Of a stretch of DNA of 64,000 nucleotides, positions 8,432 through 17,653 are shown piece by piece. This stretch comes from Microbulbifer sp. TB1203. GTDB taxonomy: Bacteria > Pseudomonadota > Gammaproteobacteria > Pseudomonadales > Cellvibrionaceae. The first letter of the stretch is position 1. Every line of letters begins with the position of its first letter. The position numbers were made by a program, and so were the translations under genes. Location of the stretch: contig NZ_CP116899.1 of the NCBI RefSeq assembly GCF_030997045.1, positions 4,116,001 to 4,180,000 of the forward strand. The letters are read 5' to 3'. The notes beneath the pieces were generated by a model that made no database searches, had not been told where the DNA came from, and saw only the letters and a list, made by a program, of their open reading frames with translations.

Positions 8432-8923
8432 TTACTCGATGCTTCCCACGCGCCGGAACTCCAGCCGGGTTTCGCCGCTGTCGCTGCGCAGGATCAGTGA
8501 ATCCCCCTCCACCTGTGCGCTGTCGGTCCGCGGCAGGGCCTTGAGATAATCCTTTTCCAGTTCGCTGCTCTCGCGGATATCGCTCATGCGGGAAATGGTC
8601 GGCGGTTGCGACCAGGAGAGCTCGCCACCGTCGGAGAGGGAAAAGCGGCCGAGATAGGGATTGGAGCCGGCGCTGCCGCGCACATAGCCCAGTTTGTCGC
8701 AGATGAAGTAGGGGCGCTCCCGCCAGAGCTTCCGCCACAGCAGGTGCGAACGGTGTTCGCGCCCCTCCACCGAGAGGCTCTCCAGCAGCCACTGATGCTC
8801 GCAGATGGAACTGTCTTCCGCGGTTCTCTCCGCCAGATCTGTCTCACCCAATTGCCCGCAGCCGCCCAGGACGAGTAGTGCGACGGCGGCGAGGGGAATC
8901 AGTGGTCTGCGGGCTGGTACCAT
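8432..8923 (-). CDS. META/HslJ-like lipoprotein
   Basis: A 163-residue predicted lipoprotein. The signal peptide ends in the lipobox LVLGGC. The body resembles a META-type beta domain (CEHQWLLESLSVEG, then FICDKLGYVRGSAG, then LILRSDSGETRLEF). The next gene upstream on the same strand shares the same pattern of blocks, so they are tandem paralogues. Function is unknown; related domains occur in HslJ and in heat- or antibiotic-stress lipoproteins. Confidence 0.7.
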   Translation of the reverse strand: MVPARRPLIPLAAVALLVLGGCGQLGETDLAERTAEDSSICEHQWLLESLSVEGREHRSHLLWRKLWRERPYFICDKLGYVRGSAGSNPYLGRFSLSDGGELSWSQPPTISRMSDIRESSELEKDYLKALPRTDSAQVEGDSLILRSDSGETRLEFRRVGSIE

Positions 8924-8987
8924 GGTGCGGGTCTCGTTGTTTTTGTGACATTTAACACTAAAAACAGACCGCCGTCTGTGGAGCCGT

Positions 8988-9461
8988 TCAGGGTCCCACC
9001 TTGATATATTCGATATAGATGTCGCCGGGGGGATCGCGGAGTATCAGGCGCTCGCCGCCGGATTTGGTGAACGCCTGGCGGGTGCCGGCCAGGGCGCGAA
9101 GATAGGCGTTTTCCTGCCGCATCAGTGGCTCCGGCCCGGCCTTCTTGGTGGAGGCGAAACTGGCGGAGTCCCACAGCAGCAGGCCGGTGTCGGTCACCTG
9201 CAGGGCGCCGCGGTAGGTATTGATGCCGCTCTTTCCCACCACATTGCCGTCCCGGTTGCACAGGAAGGTAAAGCGCTCGTTGTCCTCGATGACGATGGCC
9301 TCGCCGTTGACCCGCAGTCGCTTCAGTTCCCATTTATTGCCGCAAACCGAGTTGGGATCGCCGGCGGATTGGGTGATCTTGGGGCCGGTGGTGCCCATAC
9401 CGGCACAGCCGACCGCAACCACAATCACCCCCGCCAGCCACAACTGTACAGCCCTGCTCAT
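8988..9461 (-). CDS. META/HslJ-like lipoprotein, tandem paralogue
   Basis: A predicted lipoprotein of 157 residues from ATG 9461 (MSRAVQLWL), with the cysteine in AVGC as lipidation site; the frame is open further upstream to 9536. Blocks match its neighbour: CGNKWELKRLRVNG, FLCNRDGNVVGKSG, YLRALAGT and LILRDPPGDIYIEY. The paired cysteines are conserved between the two copies and may form a disulfide in the periplasm. Function unknown. Confidence 0.7.
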   Translation of the reverse strand: MSRAVQLWLAGVIVVAVGCAGMGTTGPKITQSAGDPNSVCGNKWELKRLRVNGEAIVIEDNERFTFLCNRDGNVVGKSGINTYRGALQVTDTGLLLWDSASFASTKKAGPEPLMRQENAYLRALAGTRQAFTKSGGERLILRDPPGDIYIEYIKVGP

Positions 9462-9581
9462 CTGTGTCTCGCTCCCTGACTGCCTCTCAAAAAAGCCTAG
9501 CTGCTCGCTCATGCGCGGAGAGGGGATTGGTGACAAGCTATTCTTATTTCACTGACCACTAAACACCGGCCACTAGATCCC

Positions 9582-11018
9582 ATGCTGAGACGAACCAAAA
9601 TTGTCGCCACCCTGGGCCCAGCCACCGACAAGGGAGGTATCCTCGCCCGGCTGATCAAATCCGGCGTGGATATGGTGCGCCTGAACTTCTCCCACGGCGT
9701 TGCTGCCGACCACCGCCGCCGCGCCGAACAGGTGCGCACCGAGGCGGGCCGGCAGGGACGCTATGTGGCGATACTGGGGGATCTGCAGGGGCCCAAGATC
9801 CGCGTGGGCCGGTTCAGTGAGGGCCGTGCGCAACTGGAGGAGGGCAGCGACTTCACCCTGGCCCCGGACTGGCCCGCCGACGGCGGCAATTCCCTGGGAG
9901 TGTCGGTGGACTATGGGAAACTGGCGGACGATTGCACCCGGGGAGACATCCTGCTGTTGGACGACGGCCGCGTGCGCCTCAAAGTGCGGGAGATCAAGGG
10001 CCGCACACTGCACACCCGCGTGGTGGTGGGCGGCTGGCTGTCCAACAACAAGGGTATCAACAAGATGGGCGGCGGCCTCACCGCACCGGCGCTGACCGCC
10101 AAGGACCGCAGGGATATCGAGACCGCCGCGGAGTTGAAACTCGACTACCTCGCGGTGTCCTTCCCCCGCGACGCCGCCGATGTGGAAAAAGCGCGCAAAC
10201 TGCTGCGCGACGCCGGCGGCGAGGCGCACATCGTTGCCAAGATCGAGCGCGCGGAAGCGGTGGCGGACGAGGAACACCTGGACCAGTTGATCCTGGCCAG
10301 CGACGTGATCATGGTGGCCCGGGGGGACCTGGCGGTGGAGATCGGCGATGCGGAGCTGATGGGGGTGCAGAAACACCTGATCAAGCGCTCGCGCCACCTC
10401 AACCGGGTGGTGATCACAGCCACCCAGATGATGGAGTCGATGATTTCCAGCCCGGTGCCCACCCGCGCCGAAGTGTGCGACGTGGCCAACGCGGTACTGG
10501 ACGGCAGCGATGCGGTGATGCTATCGGCGGAAACTGCTGCCGGCGACTACCCGGTGGAGACCGTCAAGCACATGGCGGAGGTGATCATCGGGGCGGAAAA
10601 ACATCGCACCCGGCGGCGTCCGCCGCGGGTGATGCAGGAAAACTACCCCGCCGGCGATGCCTGCATCGCCATGGCCGCGATGACCATCGCCAACCACTGC
10701 CGGGATATCAGGGCGATCATTTGCCAGACGGAGACCGGCAACACCGCGCGGTTGATGTCGCGAGTGCGCTCGGATATCCCCATCTACGCCTTCTGCCGGC
10801 ACCTCTCCACCTGCAACCGGGTAGCGCTCTACCGCGGCGTAGACCCGGTGCATATGGAAATGGAGGGACTGGACGGCGCGGAGCGCGACCAGCTGGCGAT
10901 CGCGGACCTGAAGCGGCACAAACTGCTGAAGCCTGGTGACTTCGTCCTGGTGTCCCGCGGCTATCACCAGGATATTGGTGGCAGTACCGATACATTGCGC
11001 ATCGTCGAGGTGGAATAA
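9582..11018 (+). CDS. pyk: Pyruvate kinase
   Basis: Catalyses phosphoenolpyruvate plus ADP to pyruvate plus ATP in glycolysis. The 478-residue length is normal. MRRTKIVATLGPAT-type N-terminus, the substrate and metal motifs VRLNFSHG and MVARGDLAVEIG, and the ITATQMMESMI loop with its TRAEV continuation are present. It stands alone, with the lipoprotein genes diverging upstream and the pil operon converging downstream. Confidence 0.96.
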   Translation: MLRRTKIVATLGPATDKGGILARLIKSGVDMVRLNFSHGVAADHRRRAEQVRTEAGRQGRYVAILGDLQGPKIRVGRFSEGRAQLEEGSDFTLAPDWPADGGNSLGVSVDYGKLADDCTRGDILLLDDGRVRLKVREIKGRTLHTRVVVGGWLSNNKGINKMGGGLTAPALTAKDRRDIETAAELKLDYLAVSFPRDAADVEKARKLLRDAGGEAHIVAKIERAEAVADEEHLDQLILASDVIMVARGDLAVEIGDAELMGVQKHLIKRSRHLNRVVITATQMMESMISSPVPTRAEVCDVANAVLDGSDAVMLSAETAAGDYPVETVKHMAEVIIGAEKHRTRRRPPRVMQENYPAGDACIAMAAMTIANHCRDIRAIICQTETGNTARLMSRVRSDIPIYAFCRHLSTCNRVALYRGVDPVHMEMEGLDGAERDQLAIADLKRHKLLKPGDFVLVSRGYHQDIGGSTDTLRIVEVE

Positions 11019-11146
11019 CGAGCGCTTTCGTCGCTCCGTCGCAGGCCGGAATTCAGGGATACCGGTACCGGAGCCGCCGCTATTTCGACAGAGACAGTGG
11101 CAGCATTGCGTAAAAACGCAGTGGCGGAAATCTCTCCTGTTCCTGA

Positions 11147-11608
11147 TCAACTGCAGGTTTTCTTCCAACACGTTTCCGAAGCATCAAACTTCTCACTATT
11201 ATCGCGATCCCACTTTTTTTCACCCGCAGAGTTCAATTCCAAGGTGCCATTTTCTTTCTGGGCGCCGATGGGTTTGGCCTGCAAAGTATAGGAAGTCTTA
11301 TCTGCGTCAGTAATACGCAGGTTATAAAACTTGGCGCCGCCATCCAGCGGGGCCTGGGTTGGGAAAATTCCGGGAGCGCCGGTGTCCTTGTCACCTGCTG
11401 CCGCCTTCTTATAGGTGCCATTCTCGGTATAGTGCCGCTCCATCGCCTGCGCCAGCCCCATCAGCGCCCCCTGGGCATCCGCCCTGCGAGTGGTGCGCAC
11501 ATGTTCCTGGTAAGAGGGCCAGGCGATACCGGCGAGTATCCCCACTATCGCCACTACGATCATCAGTTCGATCAGGGTAAATCCGCGCTGCATTTTCATA
11601 TTTTTCAC
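11147..11608 (-). CDS. pilE: Type IV pilin-like protein PilE
   Basis: Prepilin of about 150 residues. The type III leader MKMQRG precedes the cleavage site G/FTLIELMIVVAIVGILA, which carries the conserved Glu at mature position 5. A C-terminal disulfide pair (CWKKTC) is present. GTG 11608 and ATG 11599 are both possible starts. It is the last gene of the minor-pilin operon, where PilE joins FimU/PilV/PilW/PilX in priming pilus assembly. Confidence 0.9.
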   Translation of the reverse strand: MKNMKMQRGFTLIELMIVVAIVGILAGIAWPSYQEHVRTTRRADAQGALMGLAQAMERHYTENGTYKKAAAGDKDTGAPGIFPTQAPLDGGAKFYNLRITDADKTSYTLQAKPIGAQKENGTLELNSAGEKKWDRDNSEKFDASETCWKKTCS

Positions 11609-11621
11609 TCAATCATCCAAC

Positions 11622-14600
11622 TTACAGAGGGGTGACCTCTTCCCAGGACAGGCGGCCCTCGCGTTCGCCACTGCCCGGATCAATTCCTCTCATGCCAAGG
11701 TTTCCAGATGAATCGGGGGTTAGCTGTTTGGGACCATTGCCGCCACCAATAAAGCCCGACCTGTTCGGCGATCCACCGGTTACCGGACTTCCCACCAGGC
11801 CCTGGTCCGCCATGTTGATCATGCCATCGCCGTTGGCATCGAAGATCCCCCGGTCATCCGGCGCCAGGCCGGTGTGCACATCCACTGACATCAACCAGCC
11901 GTGGCCGCCGGCGGAGCATACCTGTCCGGTGGGGATCATGGTGTTGAAGAAGAGGGTGTTGCGCAGCAGGTCCGGAGTGGTGATCACCCGCTCTCCGCCA
12001 TCTACACCGGCGGGAGTATTGCCGCGCAGCAACTGGATATACCAACCGGATTTCTGGCTCCAGTCGAGCTCCGCGCCGCTCAAGGTGCGGTAATCCCGGC
12101 TGGTTCCATCCGCCACACCGGTGTCGGATACTTGGTCGACTGTCCGGGTGCCGATAGTGCGGGCCGCCAGGCTGCCCTTGCCCAACCCGGCGGTGCCGTT
12201 GTCCGATACCACATAGAAGCCACCCGGCGTATTGTCGGCCGTATCCGTCTCGGCAAGGTACTGGCCGGTACCGAAAGTGACCAGCAGGTTGGGGGAACTG
12301 CCATCGATATAGTCGGTATTCCTCGCAACCCGGGGGCCGCCGGTAATCGGCTCGCCGACACTGAGCAGGGGCTGCGGCGTGGTAGTACTGACACCGCCGT
12401 CATCGGTGGTGGTCTCCCCGTAAGCAACCCCCCAACTATCCGCAGAAGTATCGGAAACGTCGAAGGCCCACATATTTCCCTTCAGGTCACCGGCATAGAC
12501 CCGATCAATGGTGCCGTCCGTATTGGCATCGACAATCGCCGGGGTAGACAGGCCATTCTTGTCATCGGCATCGGCGGTGCTCGTGGAGAGATAAACGCCG
12601 CCGGAACCATCCAGGTAACGGATAAACAGGCCGGCGTCCCCCGTGTCGCTGTTATAGCCGTTGCCGAATACCGCCGCCCACTTGCCATTGGCCATGCGGC
12701 CTATCTGGGCGCGGCTGAAGCTGAAGCCGAGATTGCTGTTGTCGGAATCGGTAAATTCCCACATAAAAATGGAATCCGCATTATTCTCGCGGAAGCTGCC
12801 TGGATTGGTTACATCCAGGGCAAAGTAGCCCTTGCCGCCGCCCCCGAGGTTGCCCACCAGCACGGTTTTCCAGCTGTTGCCGATATAGGCGTCGGTCACC
12901 GAGGGTGTGCCGTCCACATAATACCTGTGGCTGTAGAGCTGGGAGCTGAGGGCGTGCAGGCCGCTACTCTGCTGGGTGCTGAGCAGCGCCTCCGGCGTAT
13001 AGGCTATTACCTCTTCGCCGGCGCTATTGCCGCTGCCGGCGTTGAAACCGTGCAGGAAGCCGTCATTTGCACCCACGTAGACCACCGGTATTCGATCGCG
13101 TTGGCTTCTCTGGAAAGTGGCATAGCTTCCCGCCTCGGGGAAGTCTTTCCCGCCCCAGTCGGCATTGGGGACGCCCACATAAACCGGCGTGGAGTTGACG
13201 ATATCGCCCAGGCGCCCGCCGCGCCGGCGGAACTCCGTGCTCTCTGTGCCCTCCTTGCTGCGGTCGCCGCGCAGGTAGGCCACTCGGTCGGCAGCCAGGT
13301 TATCGACAATAGATTCACCGCTGGAGGTATTGATTTCCAGGTCGCGCTCGAGGTCGCCGCCGTCTATCAGCGCGGGGGTGAAGGCCACACCTGCGCCGTC
13401 CTTGGAGGTGATCATTACCCGGTTGCCCGGGGGTCTGGCGTCCAGCTTTTCGCTGGCGCTCCAGGAGTCCGTTAGAGTGCCATCGGTGCCGAGGTTAAAG
13501 GCGGAGAGGTCACCGCTCCAGTCGCTGCTGTCGAAACTGGCCGCGTAGAGCGCAGACCCGGCTTGCAGGGAGGCGCTATTGAAAGCGATGGAGCTGGAAC
13601 TGCCGTCAATTGCCCGTACTTTGTTGATAATGCGATTGAAAGTGATAGACAAGGTTTCGGCGTTGCTCGCAGAGTAGACATCCTCCAGGCCGCCACTACC
13701 CAAATCGGCAGCATTGGCCATCAAATCGCTGTCAGACACCTGTTCATCGGCGAAGCCGATCACATAACTGATGATATTGTTCTTTACCGGGGTGCCGTCG
13801 GGCTTCGTCAGGTCCGGGCGCAGGTCCATATCGTAAAGCGCCTTGATCACATCATCCATGGATGCGTTATCACCGGTAGTACAGCCCTTTTCGCCCTTGC
13901 AGGCGTAATCGTAATTGGCCAGATCATCGGAGACGTCCTCGTCCTGGAGCGGAACACCATCGGTCAGCGCCACCATAAAGTTCTTCTGGCAATAATACTG
14001 AATGGCGCTGTTAGTACCGGTTCCGGGCTTGGAAACATTCCCCCATTGCGGCTCGCTCTGGAAAATATTCTTCCCCTGTTTTTTTTCCGTTATCACGACG
14101 TCCTCGTCGTTTTCTTTTTCGAAAGTCAACTCCTGGGTTTCATAGCCGGTAATAAAATAACGCCCCACATCCTCAAAGCTTTCGCCCAAAGGGGTCCAGC
14201 CGTTGGCATTTAGCTCGTCAACGGTGCCCAGCAATCCCGCTCTTGTGTCATCTGTAACACTGGTCAGTCCGCTCAGCATTTTGGCGCCGTCGCCGCCATC
14301 ATCTCCGCCGAATTGCATAAGGCCGACGCGAACGTCTTCCAGGTCTGAGATCAGGGTAGCTGTGGCGCTTTTCATCGCGTCGACGCGGCGCTGGGTGCCT
14401 TCTTTACTGCGAAGAACTTCATTGCCTTCCTTAAAAACATCTGGCTGCCACCACTCCCATCCACGTCGGGAAAAGTACCAATTCAGGAAATGGCCACTGT
14501 AGCGAATATTAGCCGCACCTGGACCGGTTTCGGAGGAGTAATAACTATCACTATTGTTGCACCGCCATCGCCACCGCCTTTGCCGATTATCATAATACCA

Positions 14601-15074
14601 TTCTCCGGAACAGGCCGTATCACCGCCGGCCCACAGATAGGCATCGTAGGTTTTGTTATTGTCAAAACAGTTTGAATCCCACCAATTCCGCCTAATCTTC
14701 CATTGCTTCCATACTAGACTTCCATTCTGATCTATTTGACGATCCCTGTTATACCAAACTTCTCCAGTAGTCTTATCAACACGGACATGAACACGTCCAT
14801 CAGTATCCTCAGGATTATTGCACCAATTGGCGTATCCGTAGGTTGCATCCTCGTCATATTCCTCCGGAATCGCTATATGATTCATGGAACCGGATGAGTC
14901 AAACATCAACATAATATTCGGCTCGGCCCCACCGAGAGTATAGAGGGGCACATCGGAGATATCCCCCGGTGCCGCCGAAGCGGCAGTGGCCAGGCCCAGG
15001 AAAAAAGCCACGATAAGAGAGCGCAGCGGTACGGGCGATATTAATTTACGGGCGGATTGCATTTTAATAAGCAT
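11622..15074 (-). CDS. pilY1: Pilus tip adhesin/biogenesis factor PilY1
   Basis: Secreted tip-associated protein that primes type IV pilus assembly and can sense surfaces. 1150 residues. A signal peptide (1-35) is followed by a von Willebrand A domain with a MIDAS-like DSSGS at 59-63. The C-terminal half is the PilY1 beta-propeller with the calcium loop DANTDGTIDRVYAGD near residue 848, plus a second EF-hand-like DANGDGMIN near 1076. ATG 15074 has GGGGAAG 8 bases upstream. It is cotranscribed with the minor pilins on both sides. Confidence 0.94.
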   Translation of the reverse strand: MLIKMQSARKLISPVPLRSLIVAFFLGLATAASAAPGDISDVPLYTLGGAEPNIMLMFDSSGSMNHIAIPEEYDEDATYGYANWCNNPEDTDGRVHVRVDKTTGEVWYNRDRQIDQNGSLVWKQWKIRRNWWDSNCFDNNKTYDAYLWAGGDTACSGEWYYDNRQRRWRWRCNNSDSYYSSETGPGAANIRYSGHFLNWYFSRRGWEWWQPDVFKEGNEVLRSKEGTQRRVDAMKSATATLISDLEDVRVGLMQFGGDDGGDGAKMLSGLTSVTDDTRAGLLGTVDELNANGWTPLGESFEDVGRYFITGYETQELTFEKENDEDVVITEKKQGKNIFQSEPQWGNVSKPGTGTNSAIQYYCQKNFMVALTDGVPLQDEDVSDDLANYDYACKGEKGCTTGDNASMDDVIKALYDMDLRPDLTKPDGTPVKNNIISYVIGFADEQVSDSDLMANAADLGSGGLEDVYSASNAETLSITFNRIINKVRAIDGSSSSIAFNSASLQAGSALYAASFDSSDWSGDLSAFNLGTDGTLTDSWSASEKLDARPPGNRVMITSKDGAGVAFTPALIDGGDLERDLEINTSSGESIVDNLAADRVAYLRGDRSKEGTESTEFRRRGGRLGDIVNSTPVYVGVPNADWGGKDFPEAGSYATFQRSQRDRIPVVYVGANDGFLHGFNAGSGNSAGEEVIAYTPEALLSTQQSSGLHALSSQLYSHRYYVDGTPSVTDAYIGNSWKTVLVGNLGGGGKGYFALDVTNPGSFRENNADSIFMWEFTDSDNSNLGFSFSRAQIGRMANGKWAAVFGNGYNSDTGDAGLFIRYLDGSGGVYLSTSTADADDKNGLSTPAIVDANTDGTIDRVYAGDLKGNMWAFDVSDTSADSWGVAYGETTTDDGGVSTTTPQPLLSVGEPITGGPRVARNTDYIDGSSPNLLVTFGTGQYLAETDTADNTPGGFYVVSDNGTAGLGKGSLAARTIGTRTVDQVSDTGVADGTSRDYRTLSGAELDWSQKSGWYIQLLRGNTPAGVDGGERVITTPDLLRNTLFFNTMIPTGQVCSAGGHGWLMSVDVHTGLAPDDRGIFDANGDGMINMADQGLVGSPVTGGSPNRSGFIGGGNGPKQLTPDSSGNLGMRGIDPGSGEREGRLSWEEVTPL

Positions 15075-15086
15075 TCTTTTCTTCCC

Positions 15087-15617
15087 CTACATGGACTTGC
15101 CGTAGAGAGTCACCAGGATACGCTTGGTGCCGCCCGGCCCCTCGCCGCGGGCGACTATCCTGAACACTTCGGTATCCTCAAAATCAACTGCCGGCTTGTC
15201 CCCACTGAGGTCCACATCCGTGGTATTGGAATCGTCCGAGGCGCGGCCGAACATTTCTATAAAGACGCGCCCTTTCAGAAGACCGTCCGGGCCCTCGAGC
15301 GTCGAGTCCCGCTTGGGGGCGTAGGTGTCGCTCCAGGTGCTTTCCGCAAAAATATCCGCGGGGCCCTCCCCCTGGGTTCGGCACCAACCGGTGTTGCCGA
15401 AGGTGGAGGTATTATCGAGGCCGTCGATATGCTTTTCCGCTTGGCGCACCATGGACTCCGCAACTTCCAGCGCTATCCTGGCGTCGCGGGCGGCGGCGGT
15501 CATGCGCTCGCCCAGCAGTACGGCGCGGGCTCCGGAGATGCCCATCATGGTCAGCACCAGCAGGATGATCAGGCTGACAATCAGTACCGCGCCCCGCTGT
15601 CGATTCATTACCATCAT
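15087..15617 (-). CDS. pilX: Minor pilin PilX
   Basis: 176 residues, with a short basic leader (MNRQRG) and a hydrophobic N-terminal helix, GAVLIVSLIILLVLTMMG, then the GERMTAAARDARIALEVAES segment typical of PilX. It lacks Glu5, as PilX proteins often do. Start codons 15617, 15614 and 15608 are all possible; the PilW stop TGA (15614-15616) overlaps the first two. It lies between pilW and pilY1. Confidence 0.88.
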   Translation of the reverse strand: MMVMNRQRGAVLIVSLIILLVLTMMGISGARAVLLGERMTAAARDARIALEVAESMVRQAEKHIDGLDNTSTFGNTGWCRTQGEGPADIFAESTWSDTYAPKRDSTLEGPDGLLKGRVFIEMFGRASDDSNTTDVDLSGDKPAVDFEDTEVFRIVARGEGPGGTKRILVTLYGKSM

Positions 15618-16648
15618 ATCCCCCGGTTACGTATTTTTGCCGTGGCTGTGTAGAGCTTTCTCAGTCGACCATCGGTGTATTCCGTGCCGTCGATTTCCTG
15701 CTTGGAAACACCGACACTGCCGTCGCTGGCCACCAGCAGCTGTACTCGAATTACCGCCACCCCCTCCATCTGCTCGGCGCTGTTGCTGGCATCCTGCCAG
15801 GTGTCCACCACGCCGTTGCCGGTGCTGTCCCGGCCGTAGCGCACCTGCATATCCTCGATACCCGGTATCAGTTCCTGGGCCGGGCGGCCGTCCTCGCTCA
15901 TAAAGAGGGAGGGGGTGTTGGTAACTTCGCTGTCGGCAATAAAGAAGGTGCGGGAATAGGGTCGCAGTATTGTCGAATCCGTGCCGTAGTCCTCTTGCAA
16001 GGCAGGGGAAGGGTTCAGGTTTTTGATCCAGCCCTCATCTTTGTCATCGCGACCATCCCGTCCACCTGCATGTACGAGAGTTCTCTTGCCCGACTCGCCG
16101 GTTGCCTGGCTCGCCTGCACATTGGTAATGGTCATCAGTTCGCCGGCTTTACAGTTGGAGATCAGCACTATCTGCCCCGGCTGAATATCGCAAGCGGGAG
16201 ATACATGCAAAGCTTCGCCGGTGACCATCCTGCCGGTGCCGCCGCAGGCGTTTTCCGCACCACTCAAGGTCAGTGTGTCCGTGTTTGCCCGTACGGACTT
16301 TCCGCCTTCGGTTCCGCTGGCTACGTTGTTCTTTCCGCGGACACCATTTGCTCCAAACTCGCCGTGGACAGCGGCTTTGTAATCGCTATCGCTCTCATCG
16401 AGATGGTTCTGGATGCTGTCCTTGTCCGGCGCGCAGCCCCAGTAATCCGCCATGCGGATTTCCCTGGTCAGAAAATCTATGGCAAAGCGGCCGCTCTCCT
16501 GCGCCCGGGAATAGGCCATCTGCATGCGCATGGTGTCACGGTTGCTGTCGAAGACTTGCAACACCCCGAGAAGCAGCAGGGAGCTGAGCAGTATGCCGAT
16601 CATCAATTCGATCAGGGAGAGGCCGCGCTGCCGGGAATTCATTCGCAT
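15614..16648 (-). CDS. pilW: Minor pilin PilW
   Basis: 344 residues, consistent with PilW, the largest minor pilin. The prepilin cleavage site is RG/LSLIELMIGILLSSLLL, with Glu5 intact. FAIDFLTREIRMADYWGC downstream is characteristic. The C-terminal part is the family-specific beta domain. It starts 2 bases after pilV and overlaps pilX. Confidence 0.9.
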   Translation of the reverse strand: MRMNSRQRGLSLIELMIGILLSSLLLLGVLQVFDSNRDTMRMQMAYSRAQESGRFAIDFLTREIRMADYWGCAPDKDSIQNHLDESDSDYKAAVHGEFGANGVRGKNNVASGTEGGKSVRANTDTLTLSGAENACGGTGRMVTGEALHVSPACDIQPGQIVLISNCKAGELMTITNVQASQATGESGKRTLVHAGGRDGRDDKDEGWIKNLNPSPALQEDYGTDSTILRPYSRTFFIADSEVTNTPSLFMSEDGRPAQELIPGIEDMQVRYGRDSTGNGVVDTWQDASNSAEQMEGVAVIRVQLLVASDGSVGVSKQEIDGTEYTDGRLRKLYTATAKIRNRGI

Positions 16649-16650
16649 GA

Positions 16651-17118
16651 TCAGAGCTCCACTGTCATTTCAAACTCGGCATCTTCCGGAGCGCCGGCGG
16701 CGCCGCCGTAGTTTTCCCCGGTGTGCTGCTCCTTCCATTTGACCGTCACTGTAACCTCGCCGCTCTTGCGGGAGACTTCGCCGCTGCCCGAGGGCAGATT
16801 CGTTTTGATCAGCTGGCCCCACTCGCGCTTGTCCATGGCGGCGAGTTCCGCGGCAGAACAGCCCCCGCTGCAGTCGCTGCTCCCCGCTTCCGAGCCATCC
16901 ACTGCGCCGTCGTAGCTGCCTGTCTCCACGCCTTCGAGGTTGGCCCGCATACGCTCGGCCATATCGTGGGCCACCAGGGTGGCCATATAGCGCTGCTGGG
17001 CACTGTTGCCGTTCTTCATACTCATCATTTGGGTGGCCGCGAGCCCGAGCAGGCCCACCGCCAGCACCAGCACGGAGACCAGCACTTCGATCAGGGTAGC
17101 GCCGCGTTGCCTAAGCAT
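16651..17118 (-). CDS. pilV: Minor pilin PilV
   Basis: 155 residues, with prepilin site RG/ATLIEVLVSVLVLAVGLLGLA and the family segment YMATLVAHDMAERMRANLEG. The start overlaps the upstream gene region closely (fimU stop at 17120), so translation is probably coupled; AGGAGAA lies just upstream. It is part of the priming complex with FimU, PilW and PilX. Confidence 0.9.
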   Translation of the reverse strand: MLRQRGATLIEVLVSVLVLAVGLLGLAATQMMSMKNGNSAQQRYMATLVAHDMAERMRANLEGVETGSYDGAVDGSEAGSSDCSGGCSAAELAAMDKREWGQLIKTNLPSGSGEVSRKSGEVTVTVKWKEQHTGENYGGAAGAPEDAEFEMTVEL

Positions 17119-17119
17119 T

Positions 17120-17653
17120 TCATTTCTCCTGGCTGCCGGTACAGGCGATATTGGTAGTCAAGCGCACTACGCCGGAGGTGAGCAGGGTGAGCCGGCGGCC
17201 GTAATTGCCTGTGCGATCGTCGCACAACGCAAAAGTCGTCATATCGGTCAGCCCCGAGACGAGGCCGCGGGCATTGAAGGTGAAACCGATATCCTGGTTG
17301 TCGGCGCCACCAACGGCGGCAGCCAGGGTGATATTCCCCGAGTCGATGGTGAATACTCTCAATACCTCTTCATCGTCCTCGAAGTTGCCGTTGCCGTCGT
17401 CGGCCCAGACCCGCAGGCCGTTGTTCACATCACTGTCGATAGCACCGACTCCGACTCTTCCGCCGCGGCGCACAGCCTCGGCGCGGGCGTATTGCAGGGT
17501 TGCATTGAGGTCGTTGATGGCTGTCACCGCCCGGTTGTCCTTAATCATGGTACTGAAGGACGGAACACCTATGGCGATGACGATAGCCAGGATGGCTATC
17601 ACACACATCAGCTCTACGAGCGTAAAACCAGCGGCGCGTCTTGGAGCTGTCAT
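17120..17653 (-). CDS. fimU: Minor pilin FimU/FimT (GspH-like)
   Basis: About 177 residues from ATG 17653, which has GTGGAGAAAG just upstream; a GTG at 17692 extends the frame by 13 codons but puts extra residues before the leader. The cleavage site is AAG/FTLVELMCVIAILAIVIAIG, followed by the GspH/FimT domain ending in a disulfide-type CALCDDR and CTG pair. It is the first gene of the leftward operon; any promoter lies in the following gene-poor stretch. Confidence 0.86.
   Translation of the reverse strand: MTAPRRAAGFTLVELMCVIAILAIVIAIGVPSFSTMIKDNRAVTAINDLNATLQYARAEAVRRGGRVGVGAIDSDVNNGLRVWADDGNGNFEDDEEVLRVFTIDSGNITLAAAVGGADNQDIGFTFNARGLVSGLTDMTTFALCDDRTGNYGRRLTLLTSGVVRLTTNIACTGSQEK

Noticed and set aside
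11901..13475. A 524-codon open frame on the + strand
   Set aside because: Antisense to pilY1; no recognisable domain.
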